DNA of 64,000 nt from Candidatus Methanoperedentaceae archaeon (GTDB lineage Archaea > Halobacteriota > Methanosarcinia > Methanosarcinales > Methanoperedenaceae). Both the position numbers and the translations under genes were made by a program. Every line of letters starts with the position of its first letter. The stretch's first letter is position 1. The notes beneath the pieces are model-generated. The model searched no databases and was not told the DNA's origin. It was given only the letters and a program-made list of their open reading frames with translations. The DNA lies in assembly GCA_003104905.1 (NCBI GenBank), contig PQAS01000028.1, forward strand, positions 1 through 64,000, in the 5' to 3' direction. Positions 52,521-61,873 of the stretch are shown here, piece after piece.

Positions 52521-53821
52521 ATTTTTTCTACCTCCTTCTTTGTAATTATTTTTTCACGCTCTTCTTTTAACCATTTTTCAGCCTCTTTTCGATAATCAGG
52601 ATTGATAAATACATAATCTACTGCGACAATAGGAACAGTCTTTAAAACCTCAGACATTGCCAGAGATGATGATATTCGGCCATCTATTAGTATGGGAAAG
52701 TTGAGACCACTGCCTTTTTGCTTGTAGGTATCAAATCGCATATTTGCCTCACCGAACTTTTTGCGTGCTGCATCGAAGATTAATTTTCCAGCTTCGGGAT
52801 TTTTTTGGATGTCATTGGGGTTCCTCTGATACCACAATTTGAAATGCTCTCGATCAATTATTCGTCTTGCTGAATCATGTCCTGGATGCTCTTCGTGTCT
52901 GGCTGCCTTAAATAAATCTACTGATATTTCATTGTCGGTCATCTTTAGATGTTCCTCGACATCAATAGGTAAGTATCCGCCGGGGAACCATTTCTTGAGG
53001 AAGTCCCTCAAATGAATATCATATATTCGCCTGACATGATGATAATAAACTTGTGTATACATAAAGTATCTTGCCAATACCAATGCTTCCGCGGAGTGCA
53101 AACCACCTTCTTCTATGCCAAGAGCAGGTTCTGCAGAACCACCCTCTTCTTTGGGTAGAATACGCATAGTATCAATAAGTCGATAATGATCGAACTTCCC
53201 GTAAGCTACTCCCACATGGTGAGAATCTCGAATCAAGTAGTCCATTCGGTCAACTCCAAAAGCATCACCCACGATAATTTCTGAAAGAATTGCTTCCCAA
53301 TCCGTAAAAGCAGAATCTTTGTATTTTTTAGGACCTACAGCAAGTTTAGCAACATCATCTGATTGTATTTTAATCTCCTTCCAAATAGGCTCAAGTTCAT
53401 CGCTGCGAATAATCTCCAAAGTGAGGCGTTCATGGTCCCAGCCATCAGGTAGCAAATCTTCGGCTGAATGGGAAAAAGGAAGGTGCCCTATGTCATGGCA
53501 TAAAGCCGCCATGCGAAGAACGCGGCGCCAATATGGATGTTCATATGAATTATGCGCAGGCACAACATTTTTTACGGATTCATGGGAAATATTGGATGGA
53601 TCAGTTACAGTATCATAGACTCTTCCAGCCAACTCCATAACACCCAGCGAGTGCTCAAACCGTCTATGAGTTGCTCCAGGATATAGAAGATATGTTAGAC
53701 CAAGCTGATGAATATGACGAAGTCGTTGGAATGGACGGGTTTTAAGTACCTTCCTTTCATTCGAATCGAGGCGAATGAAAACATGCAGTGGATCGCGGAT
53801 TTCATGCATGTGTTTTGCCAT
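52517..53821 (-). CDS. HD-domain dNTPase-like protein (YwfO/SAMHD1-type)
   Basis: 434 residues. Metal ligands in HRRFEHSLGVM, LCHDIGHLPFSH and VDRMDYLIRDSHHVG. Core fold is that of SAMHD1-type dNTP triphosphohydrolases; C-terminal part has GSGLNFPILIDGRISS. Preceded by a TATA-like box (ctatataagc near 53960, minus strand) and a ribosome site gaggtga. dNTP hydrolysis is inferred. Confidence 0.85.
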   Translation of the reverse strand: MAKHMHEIRDPLHVFIRLDSNERKVLKTRPFQRLRHIHQLGLTYLLYPGATHRRFEHSLGVMELAGRVYDTVTDPSNISHESVKNVVPAHNSYEHPYWRRVLRMAALCHDIGHLPFSHSAEDLLPDGWDHERLTLEIIRSDELEPIWKEIKIQSDDVAKLAVGPKKYKDSAFTDWEAILSEIIVGDAFGVDRMDYLIRDSHHVGVAYGKFDHYRLIDTMRILPKEEGGSAEPALGIEEGGLHSAEALVLARYFMYTQVYYHHVRRIYDIHLRDFLKKWFPGGYLPIDVEEHLKMTDNEISVDLFKAARHEEHPGHDSARRIIDREHFKLWYQRNPNDIQKNPEAGKLIFDAARKKFGEANMRFDTYKQKGSGLNFPILIDGRISSSLAMSEVLKTVPIVAVDYVFINPDYRKEAEKWLKEEREKIITKKEVEKI

Positions 53822-53994
53822 TAGTTTTTCACCTCAATGACAAATATGAGCCAATTTAGCGCAGTCAGGCGCCCCTCAAATAGCATGCTATATTTCGACT
53901 TGATGGATGTATAGAGGAGTGTATTAGAGTGCATGATTATGGGTTATTTTGCTTATATAGGGATGTGTAAGTATTCAGAATGCTGATTCGATTG

Positions 53995-55113
53995 TCAACG
54001 TGTCATTATAATATCAATCTCACCTTTTTCCTTTGAAGTATTCCCATGCATTTCCGTTTGAGTTTTCTTTACAAATGGTCTATCGGTGATTTCTGTCTTG
54101 TGTTTTGGGAAGTGTAACTGCAAGATTTCAAGTGTTGAGTTGAAAGTAAATTCGCGTCTGTCTGTCCGAACGTAGATTGTACTGTTCTCGTCCATTAAAG
54201 CAGCACAATTACCAAAAACGGTGTCAAGGAGATTGTAATAGTTTTCTTTGGAAACAAAACGTCCTTTGTGTTTCTCTTGATTCGATTTCGGTATCTCTGA
54301 TCCACCGAGCAACCATAGTCGTAACCACTGGTCAGCGTAGTAATTAGTCACAGAGCAGTAGGGTGGAGAAGTTAACAGTAATGAAAAACGAATGCCAGTT
54401 TCCTGGGATTTCTGAACAACTTTGTATAATTCAATAGTGCTATCTCCGAAAATTACTTGACTCTCGAATACTTTTGGTATTCCCTTTTCGTATCGCCAAT
54501 CCAGTTTCTTTGTGACAAAGTCCACAGGGTTGATTTCTGGCGGTTTTGTCATTTTGTGTTTTGTCCACCAATTCACCGAGTAATTGATGCCCATTGCTTT
54601 GGTCATTTTCATTTGATTGGAGAGTCCTTCGCCTAATTTGCCGTGCAGATAGACCAACAATATTGACATTAGTGTTGCATCAATGCTGTTCATTTTCCAA
54701 TTCAAATGCTTCCTTGCTGATAATAGGAATTTTAAAACCTCATCGCAATAACACATTCGGTAGAATAAAGGCATCATTTCAATTGCTTGATTGTAGTAGT
54801 TTCTTTTGGAGTAAATTTCTAATAAGCGGTCGGTTACTTCTGCTTTATCAGCAGGTTGGAGTTTGACAGTTCCGTAAAGCCAACCGACAGGATTGATTTC
54901 AATTCCTAAGCTGTGGCGACCTAAAACGCCGCCGGCATAAATGCTGGAACATCTACCTGCAAACGGATCGATAATATAATCGCCCTCTTTTGAGTACTGT
55001 TCAACCACTTCAAAAGCAAAGTCAAGTGGGAACATAGCATAATAAGGCCCTAACCTCGCCCAGCGAGATTCAGGGGTTTTAAATCCTTTTAATATGTCCT
55101 CAATATTCATCAT
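53995..55113 (-). CDS. DNA methyltransferase of the HerA-NurA operon
   Basis: 372 residues. Motif I IIDPFAGRCSSIY (47-59), SAM acidic LGIEINPVGW, and catalytic TSPPYCSVTNYY (248-259) with S/T-P-P-Y. Order I then IV fits beta-type methylases modifying N4-C or N6-A. It overlaps nurA by four bases. Role in self-marking is inferred. Confidence 0.85.
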   Translation of the reverse strand: MMNIEDILKGFKTPESRWARLGPYYAMFPLDFAFEVVEQYSKEGDYIIDPFAGRCSSIYAGGVLGRHSLGIEINPVGWLYGTVKLQPADKAEVTDRLLEIYSKRNYYNQAIEMMPLFYRMCYCDEVLKFLLSARKHLNWKMNSIDATLMSILLVYLHGKLGEGLSNQMKMTKAMGINYSVNWWTKHKMTKPPEINPVDFVTKKLDWRYEKGIPKVFESQVIFGDSTIELYKVVQKSQETGIRFSLLLTSPPYCSVTNYYADQWLRLWLLGGSEIPKSNQEKHKGRFVSKENYYNLLDTVFGNCAALMDENSTIYVRTDRREFTFNSTLEILQLHFPKHKTEITDRPFVKKTQTEMHGNTSKEKGEIDIIMTR

Positions 55114-56495
55114 GTCCGTAATGATTTGTCTCGGATTTCTCTTGCAATCTCATCAAAAATTCTTTTGCCAAGATTCAATGGAATAGCTGCTTCTGCATGT
55201 GCGGAGACCAAAGGTGAAACAGAGTTGGGATAGCGGCTGGAAACCAATTCATCAAGAACATTCATTAAATCAGCCAATCTTGGGTACTGGTCTGTTCTTG
55301 CTGTTGCCAAATTCTGTTGATGGTCGTTGAAGAAGGCAAGCACAGGGACAATTCTGTATCCTGTCTTTGTTTTGTAAAACAGTTTTCTGCCGAAATAGGT
55401 GTCTTGACCATACGGTTTGTAGCTTTCAGAAAATATGATATTCCTTTTGATGTAGCCATCTGAAAGCAGAAACGCAGACTGGTTCGGAAAGCGATCGGTT
55501 GTGCCATCCGCTTTGGTATCAACCTCCTCAAAATGATTGTAGAAAGTGCCTGATTTTTCAATGCCAAATATCAAAAATTCTTTCTCTGTCTGTTTCTTTT
55601 GAAGTTTATTTATACGAGCAAGTTCTGTAATGATAGATTTGTTAATCCAAGACCATGTACTGAAACAAGCTAACGGGCCATCAAGTACAAAGGCAACTCT
55701 GTCCAATAGGTTTAGCCAATCTTTTTTTTCAAATGACCTCAATATGTGAATAAGCCAGAGCTTCTCAAACATCTGCATTATCTGGCCATACATTTCGCCA
55801 TTTGTGCTGCTCGGATTCATTAGTTCGTGTAAGCGCATTGCATCTGTTGAGTACAATGGTTCTCCGCTATGTGGGCAGGTGTATTGACCAAAATCGTAGG
55901 TCATTTCTTGGTCAACTTCATCAATAGGACTTCTTGGTTTTCTTCTATCTCCAAGTTCTTTATCCTTTTCGAGTTTGATTCGAAAAAGGTGTTCATAGGT
56001 TTCAAGTAAAGTTTCGCCTTCTTCAAACACTCTCGTATTTTGAAGTTTCTCAAACAACTTCTTACGCATCGACGCTTTGGCTGATTTCTCATCATCAATG
56101 ACGACATTACAGCCAGGAATTGCTGTCTCAAATGAAGATGGCTTCTCGGTTTCCCTGAACCTCTTTGGATCAATAAATTCTTGCCTGGCAAATTCCCTGA
56201 CAGATCTTTCAATTATCAGAACAGCAGAAATGGTGATCCAACCATACTCGACACAGGGAAATCCGTTTTCGATTTTTGATGGCTGGTAACTTCCATCAAT
56301 GGCAATAACGTAATCAGGAATGAAATCGCTCGCCAGGTCAGACTTATGGATGATGTTGCCTTCAAATTCTTCTTGTCCGTTTTCTTGTTCGCCTCTTTTC
56401 CTTATTCGCAATCGTTTCTGTAGTAATTGGACTTCGGGGCTGTCCAGTATTCTACGGAGCGATTCATAACTTGCAAATTCGTTTTCAAATCCCAT
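55110..56495 (-). CDS. nurA: NurA-domain nuclease
   Basis: 461 residues. VIAIDGSYQPSK (Asp67, RNase H-like first strand), VAFVLDGPLACFST near 268 and VSAHAEAAIPLNLGKRIF at the end match the NurA layout. Longer than NurA of DNA repair (about 340-400). It has an insertion in the middle (about 115-260, with TCPHSGEPLYS). Partner of the HerA ATPase; 5' to 3' exonuclease activity is the family expectation. Confidence 0.85.
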   Translation of the reverse strand: MGFENEFASYESLRRILDSPEVQLLQKRLRIRKRGEQENGQEEFEGNIIHKSDLASDFIPDYVIAIDGSYQPSKIENGFPCVEYGWITISAVLIIERSVREFARQEFIDPKRFRETEKPSSFETAIPGCNVVIDDEKSAKASMRKKLFEKLQNTRVFEEGETLLETYEHLFRIKLEKDKELGDRRKPRSPIDEVDQEMTYDFGQYTCPHSGEPLYSTDAMRLHELMNPSSTNGEMYGQIMQMFEKLWLIHILRSFEKKDWLNLLDRVAFVLDGPLACFSTWSWINKSIITELARINKLQKKQTEKEFLIFGIEKSGTFYNHFEEVDTKADGTTDRFPNQSAFLLSDGYIKRNIIFSESYKPYGQDTYFGRKLFYKTKTGYRIVPVLAFFNDHQQNLATARTDQYPRLADLMNVLDELVSSRYPNSVSPLVSAHAEAAIPLNLGKRIFDEIAREIRDKSLRT

Positions 56496-56509
56496 ATTAT
56501 AGACTCAAA

Positions 56510-58627
56510 TCAGGCAATTACATTAAACTTATCCACCTGTACAGGAATGACAAATGGATTGCTCAATGTCTTAACTCGTAAAAATCCTTTATCCTGTGCA
56601 CGTCTTATTGACGGCTCGAAATCGGCAAAATCATAATACTTGCAGAGTTCTTTAGTTTCGTCCGTGTTATTTAAGTGAGAAATAAACCAGTTTGCAGTAT
56701 TCCGCAAGATATTTTTTTGAATACTACTGACTTCCTGAGTGGCATAAACCATCCCAATTCTGTATTTTGCTCCTTCCTTAGCCGTTCTGACCCAAATATC
56801 AGTTAAATCCAAGTCATTTCCTGCAGGAAGAATATTGTGTGCTTCTTCAATGTAAACCAAGATTTCAGGGATGTTAGTTACCCCCTGAATAAACTTACTT
56901 TGATTTTTTCGGAAAATTTCTGTCATTATTCTGTTTGCAGATGACTTGTTCAATTCTGGCTCACCACTGGATTGGTCAATAATAACAAGTTTACCTGCAA
57001 CCAAGTGGTTATAAATCTCCACTGAATAATCTTTTCCTGTGTCCTCACTGTGTTGGGCTACTGCCTTTCCAATCTTTTTTGTTCCATTAGGGTACTGGAA
57101 AATTCCGATGATTTTCTTAAAATCCTCATCAGCCCAATTGCCTGAATGTTTCTTTACATATTCATCATCAAATGCCTTATAACCATTTTTTTGGTCTCGA
57201 ATGAATCTATCCAATGCGTCAAAAGCATTTCCAAGCTGTTCCCAACTTGGGTTTGGGTTTGAGAAAACTTGTGCTGCCGATTTGTATTTGTCCGAATTAT
57301 CACCTTTACTATTCTGCATAGCTTCCAGCAATTCCGGATTGAATAGTCCTCTTGTACTTGCCTGCAAGCCCCGTGGAACTGTAAAACCAGCCCTTGCCAA
57401 AATTGCTCTGTATGCTAATACCCTTCGGTTATATCTTGTCAATGCACTACGGTCTTCAGGATCAGGTTCTTCAAATACTACATCACGGAAGACATTTATG
57501 TAAGTGACTTTATCATCCGCAAAAATACCATCAATAATTTGTTTTCCAATCTGAAGGTTTTCATCGGTATAGAAATTCAGGAGCATTAAAATCCGGTCGG
57601 GGTCACTTGGGTGTTTGGTTATCCCGTAGGTAACGACTTCATCTGCTTTCTTGGCCCCTTTGCGTATTTCCCAAATATTCTTCAAGGCGTTTGGATTGTT
57701 TTTACCATCTTTGTCCTGTATGTTTTCATTTGCATATTCTCCGTTAGGGTCGAATACAATTTGGCCTATTCTTAATTCCTTGTCCCCTGAGTTTTTAGGA
57801 TAGCGCAATTCATAAACCGACTTTGCAATGATTTTGGTAGTATTCGACTTGCCTGTCCTTGTCATGCCAAATAAGGCGGATTTTTGAGAGAGCAGGTCAG
57901 CGGGGTAGATGTGCACAGGAACATCATCAATCTCTTGGAATTTTCGGTTTGTTGATGCATACCTGATGAATCCAAGTTTCACTTTTTCGGTTGTTCCATA
58001 TTTTTCGATGTGTTCTTGCCTGTTGCTCGGGTCTGTATAATTTACTATTAGCTCCAGTGCTTTGCCATTTGGCTTGTAAACTTTTAGTCCCCTATTCGGA
58101 TAAAAGTTGGAGAGGTCGCTGCCAAATTTTAAATGCAACCGACTATTTCCATTTTGTTCTTCGGTTTGTGTATCCAGATAAAATGTTCCAATGATTCTAC
58201 ATTGAACTCCAGCATAACCTAAATAGACACGTGTTTTCGCGTCCATTATTCCATCTCCGTCCCAATGCTTGTCAGTATCTCCACTAACCCGCTGGGCAGT
58301 CTCAACTCTTATTCTTTCTGCTTCGGAACTATTTGGTAATTGTGCTGCATCCATTACGCGAAGTAGAATAAATGAAGAGTCCTCCTCTTTGAAGTTAATC
58401 TCTGATTTATCCGGGTCAATGCGTGTGGCAATAAGAAAACTCAAACTCGGTATTCCTCCAACATTTTTTCTCTCATTGTCGTGTATTTGGATTTTAGCAT
58501 TTTCGTAGTTTATGGAGAAAAGTTCTCCAACGTACTCATTCTTTTGAATGAGTTGCTGAAACAATTTTTGCGCATTTTTTTTTTGTCTGGATTCAAGGTC
58601 TTCAGTTATGCCTTTTTCTATTTTCAT
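56510..58627 (-). CDS. herA: HerA-family DNA translocase/helicase
   Basis: 705 residues from the ATG at 58627 (frame open to 58684; the upstream part has no family features). Ribosome site gggg. N-terminal about 250 residues are beta-rich (HAS-barrel-like), then Walker [13 protein letters not shown] (254-262), Walker [13 protein letters not shown], and the arginine region [13 protein letters not shown]. HerA pumps DNA through a hexamer and works with NurA. First gene of the operon. Confidence 0.93.
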   Translation of the reverse strand: MKIEKGITEDLESRQKKNAQKLFQQLIQKNEYVGELFSINYENAKIQIHDNERKNVGGIPSLSFLIATRIDPDKSEINFKEEDSSFILLRVMDAAQLPNSSEAERIRVETAQRVSGDTDKHWDGDGIMDAKTRVYLGYAGVQCRIIGTFYLDTQTEEQNGNSRLHLKFGSDLSNFYPNRGLKVYKPNGKALELIVNYTDPSNRQEHIEKYGTTEKVKLGFIRYASTNRKFQEIDDVPVHIYPADLLSQKSALFGMTRTGKSNTTKIIAKSVYELRYPKNSGDKELRIGQIVFDPNGEYANENIQDKDGKNNPNALKNIWEIRKGAKKADEVVTYGITKHPSDPDRILMLLNFYTDENLQIGKQIIDGIFADDKVTYINVFRDVVFEEPDPEDRSALTRYNRRVLAYRAILARAGFTVPRGLQASTRGLFNPELLEAMQNSKGDNSDKYKSAAQVFSNPNPSWEQLGNAFDALDRFIRDQKNGYKAFDDEYVKKHSGNWADEDFKKIIGIFQYPNGTKKIGKAVAQHSEDTGKDYSVEIYNHLVAGKLVIIDQSSGEPELNKSSANRIMTEIFRKNQSKFIQGVTNIPEILVYIEEAHNILPAGNDLDLTDIWVRTAKEGAKYRIGMVYATQEVSSIQKNILRNTANWFISHLNNTDETKELCKYYDFADFEPSIRRAQDKGFLRVKTLSNPFVIPVQVDKFNVIA

Positions 58628-58687
58628 ATTTTTCCCCGTTTGTAAAAAATAATATTTAGTCCGCGCATATTCCCCCCACTTCACCCT

Positions 58688-58933
58688 CTAACATCCCGTA
58701 TATCCGCGTCCATGCGGGATAGATGACACAATCTTCTTCGCAAGCCATGTCCTTTCTTCTTTATGCATATCCTGCAGGTTTGCCGTATCGATATAAGATA
58801 TTTCCTCATCAGTTGTTCCAACTGTGGATGCTATCTGCTTTGCCATTTCTATCCGTTCTCTCTTCGTGGCTTTCCATAACCATGAGTCATCAGCTTTACT
58901 GGCAAAGATGAAGCATCCCTTCATCTCAGTCAT
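58688..58933 (-). CDS. Small hypothetical protein downstream of nrdD
   Basis: 81 residues, start ATG overlaps the nrdD stop in an ATGA. Contains FIFASKADDSWLWKATKRER and a helical EERTWLAKKIVSSI. GC-rich codons like nrdD, unlike the HerA gene 60 bases downstream. No family recognised. Confidence 0.65.
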   Translation of the reverse strand: MTEMKGCFIFASKADDSWLWKATKRERIEMAKQIASTVGTTDEEISYIDTANLQDMHKEERTWLAKKIVSSIPHGRGYTGC

Positions 58934-61323
58934 GCGCCCACCCCATATCTCTTCCTGTCCTTGAGCTCCTGCTTCTTCCCCTCATTCCACCCTGAGACAG
59001 CCTGGATATAGCCTGTCACCCTGCTCAGATGCTCCACATTTTCGCTCTCGCAATTGGGGCACTCATCAAGCAGACCTGATGCCACATGGAAATCATCCAT
59101 GCACACGGTCATGTCCTTGGTGAATGCAAAATAGCCCACCTGCGTATTCCTGGCAAGGTTCATGGCAAATTCCTTGAGGCCGTGCGGGTCAGGCGCCGCT
59201 TCACCGAGCCAGATATGAAGGATATTGCCTCCATCCACTATGGGGAAGAAAGTCTCTTCAAGCTTGATGCGCTGCGGGAGGGATACATCCGCATTGGGAG
59301 GGATGTGAGTGCCATTGGTATAATAGATAGGCAGGTCCCTTGTTTCCGAGATGTGTCTCAATGCTTCCTGAACATTCCCTTTGATTATGGGTTCTGCGCA
59401 TTTCCTGTATTCCTTGTGCAGGATATCGGATACTGCGAATCTCTGGGCTGTGGTCTCGGCCGGTGTTCTTGCAAGCGCTATTTCCATACCGTACTTCTGG
59501 GATAGTTCCTTTGCATAGAACTTCATCTCGAACATGGCGCGAATAGCCAGGCGCCGCGCTTCCTCGCTCTCATGTATCTGCTTTCCGATATGGTGCTGGA
59601 CCATCTCATTAATTCCTATGACTCCAATTGTATAGACAAGCCCCTTTGTATCCACTGCTATCTGCCCGTGGGTCATTGTGAAGGGATCTTTTGGTCTTTG
59701 AGTGACGAAGGGCATCCTTCCGTTCCCGATCACGATATCCATCCACTTCCTCTTCACCTTGAAGAGCTCCATGCACAGGTCCATCATGTTCTTCAATTCC
59801 CGGAACAGCACTTCGTCGTCCTTCTTTGCTTTGTAGGCCGCCCGCGGGCAGTTGAGGGACACAACCTGCCATGCTCCCATCGAGAAATGCTTTCCATCAC
59901 GGAAATACAGCTTGTCCTCGAACTCGCTGTCCTTATCGTGTGATGAAGAGAAATTATAAGCACAGCACTGATAGCAGCTTATGCCCTTTCCTGCGCCCCT
60001 GTATTCGGGAAGCTGGTTATCAAAATAAGGCGTGCCATAGCGCGCAGCAAGCTCAAATGCTTTAGTATAGAGTTCATGGTAGCTCAAAAGCTCAGGATGG
60101 GCGCGGTTGAATTCTTCATCCTCGGTCATGAAATCCGGCTCGATGCTTATCTCAGGTTTTGGGAAATTGAAAGGCTTTCCCCAGTAATCACCCTTTAGCA
60201 TCACGTTCATCATAGCTTCAAAACCAAGCCGCACCTCGCGCTCGAACTCACCATAGGTCCGCTTTGGAGCCTGCCTGCCATCCCAGACACTTCCTTTATA
60301 AACAACGGGTTTATCACGCCAGAGTAAAGGGACACCGGGAGAGAGCTGGACGGAGGAGAAGACCAGTTGCCCCCCTCGGGCCACCATCATCTGGGTCATT
60401 TCATAAACGAACATCTGTGTCAGCTGCTCAATCTCATTGTAGCTCATGCCTTCAAAATAAGGCGCCATAAATGTAAGGAAATTATAGAAACCCTGGCCGC
60501 CCGCGAAATTCGTCTGCGCACTTCCAAGGGCTTTCACCGCATGGAGTATTGCAACTTCGGCTTTCTTTGCGGGTCCTGCAACACTCGCCTTTGTGCCGCT
60601 GCCATCCGGCATGAGGCCGTAGTAGAAGAAATACCGCAGGTCCCAGTCCTGGCAAAACGCGCGCGTCCCGAAATATTCCAGGTCATGGATATGGATATCG
60701 CCATTCAGATGCGAATCGGCAAGTTTTGGCGGGATCATGAGAAGGTACTGTTCCTTGCTCATCTTATCCGCTTTTTTCTTGTGGCTTGTCTCTGCGTTCT
60801 CCTGAAGATTTGCATTGTCGCGGGCCTCAAATCCTGAACCCATATCTATGCGATAAGCATCAAAAACAGGAGTTCCCACTCTTGTTGAGATGTTTCGCCA
60901 TTCAGTATGGCCATGCTCAAGCAATATAATATTGACCAGTTCCCGGACAAGAGGACCTGAAAGGAACTTTACGTTCATGTCCTTTATTCTTCTCTCGGTT
61001 TCTCTGGCGATCAATTTCGCCTCTTCTTCCGTTATCCCCTCAGTTCCATAGAACTGTTGACATAGCTTTGTTTCTTTAAGAAGCTGGCTTACAATCGTAT
61101 TCCTGTCCCAATCCATAAGGTGGCCGTCTGTCGTCCTTACCTTCGGGATGGTTGAGACAAGGGAACCCCCGAGTGTTTTCTGTATCGTCTGTATTTCTTT
61201 TGTTTTTTGTTTCGGTTCAAAATTAGCCTGTTTCTGCTTTTTTTCCATAGCAAAAGCATTATACAGTTCTTCCTTATGTTCTTCCATAAGATTCAATATC
61301 TGTACGTCTATATATTTGCCCAT
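58930..61323 (-). CDS. nrdD: Anaerobic ribonucleoside-triphosphate reductase
   Basis: 797 residues, class III RNR. ATP-cone at the N-terminus (about 45-125, VRTTDGHLMDWDRNTI), catalytic cysteine region GISCYQCCAYNFSS, and a glycyl-radical tail with HLSRVTGYIQAV (Gly771). The zinc site at ECPNCESEN has a CxxC; the second pair typical of bacterial NrdD is not visible. Ribosome site gaggtg. The NrdG activase is not in the window. Confidence 0.95.
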   Translation of the reverse strand: MGKYIDVQILNLMEEHKEELYNAFAMEKKQKQANFEPKQKTKEIQTIQKTLGGSLVSTIPKVRTTDGHLMDWDRNTIVSQLLKETKLCQQFYGTEGITEEEAKLIARETERRIKDMNVKFLSGPLVRELVNIILLEHGHTEWRNISTRVGTPVFDAYRIDMGSGFEARDNANLQENAETSHKKKADKMSKEQYLLMIPPKLADSHLNGDIHIHDLEYFGTRAFCQDWDLRYFFYYGLMPDGSGTKASVAGPAKKAEVAILHAVKALGSAQTNFAGGQGFYNFLTFMAPYFEGMSYNEIEQLTQMFVYEMTQMMVARGGQLVFSSVQLSPGVPLLWRDKPVVYKGSVWDGRQAPKRTYGEFEREVRLGFEAMMNVMLKGDYWGKPFNFPKPEISIEPDFMTEDEEFNRAHPELLSYHELYTKAFELAARYGTPYFDNQLPEYRGAGKGISCYQCCAYNFSSSHDKDSEFEDKLYFRDGKHFSMGAWQVVSLNCPRAAYKAKKDDEVLFRELKNMMDLCMELFKVKRKWMDIVIGNGRMPFVTQRPKDPFTMTHGQIAVDTKGLVYTIGVIGINEMVQHHIGKQIHESEEARRLAIRAMFEMKFYAKELSQKYGMEIALARTPAETTAQRFAVSDILHKEYRKCAEPIIKGNVQEALRHISETRDLPIYYTNGTHIPPNADVSLPQRIKLEETFFPIVDGGNILHIWLGEAAPDPHGLKEFAMNLARNTQVGYFAFTKDMTVCMDDFHVASGLLDECPNCESENVEHLSRVTGYIQAVSGWNEGKKQELKDRKRYGVGA

Positions 61324-61402
61324 CTTTTTTGCACCTCTTCATATTTCCGTCATGCGGGGCTGTAAAGAACCAGTACCCTTAGGTTCGCTGCCCTATGTGG
61401 CA

Positions 61403-61690
61403 TCATTTGACCAGGGATTCAATCTTATCCTGGTTGATCCTATCTTGCGTGAACAACTCATTATATGTATGGAATTTATTGCCTATTTGCAGCACCGGCG
61501 CAGCCATCGTGAATACGCCGTTCATCCTCAGTTCTGTCAATGCCGCCGGGGTAGCCATATCTACCTCTGTGAATTGTACCTTTACGTTTTCCAGGAATTG
61601 CTTCAGTACCCTGCAATTCGGACAGTTTTTTGTTGAATATATAATGATGCCCTGCACGCTTTTAATCTCCTTGCGAAACCAATTATTCAT
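61403..61690 (-). CDS. nrdH: Glutaredoxin/NrdH-like redoxin
   Basis: 95 residues with the active site IIYSTKNCPNCRVLKQFL (CPNC) and the TrxA/Grx-like TMAAPVLQIGNKF. Eighty bases before nrdD on the same strand, so probably its electron donor, as reported for methanogen NrdD partners. GTG starts inside are possible. Confidence 0.85.
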   Translation of the reverse strand: MNNWFRKEIKSVQGIIIYSTKNCPNCRVLKQFLENVKVQFTEVDMATPAALTELRMNGVFTMAAPVLQIGNKFHTYNELFTQDRINQDKIESLVK

Positions 61691-61873
61691 TTCAAACCTT
61701 ATAACGGTTTTTCAAACTACATCTGGATACTAATTGTCATCGTTTGTGACCATATACTTTATCAAATTGGATTCTATAATATTCTGGTCTGTTATCATAT
61801 TAACTATCAGATTGGATAAAAGAATAACTTGAGGAAAAATTATCTACTTAGATTGTGTGTAAACCTTGATTTT

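Noticed and set aside
53319-53618. Plus-strand frame inside the HD gene
   Set aside because: Antisense to a gene with clear HD motifs and without support.
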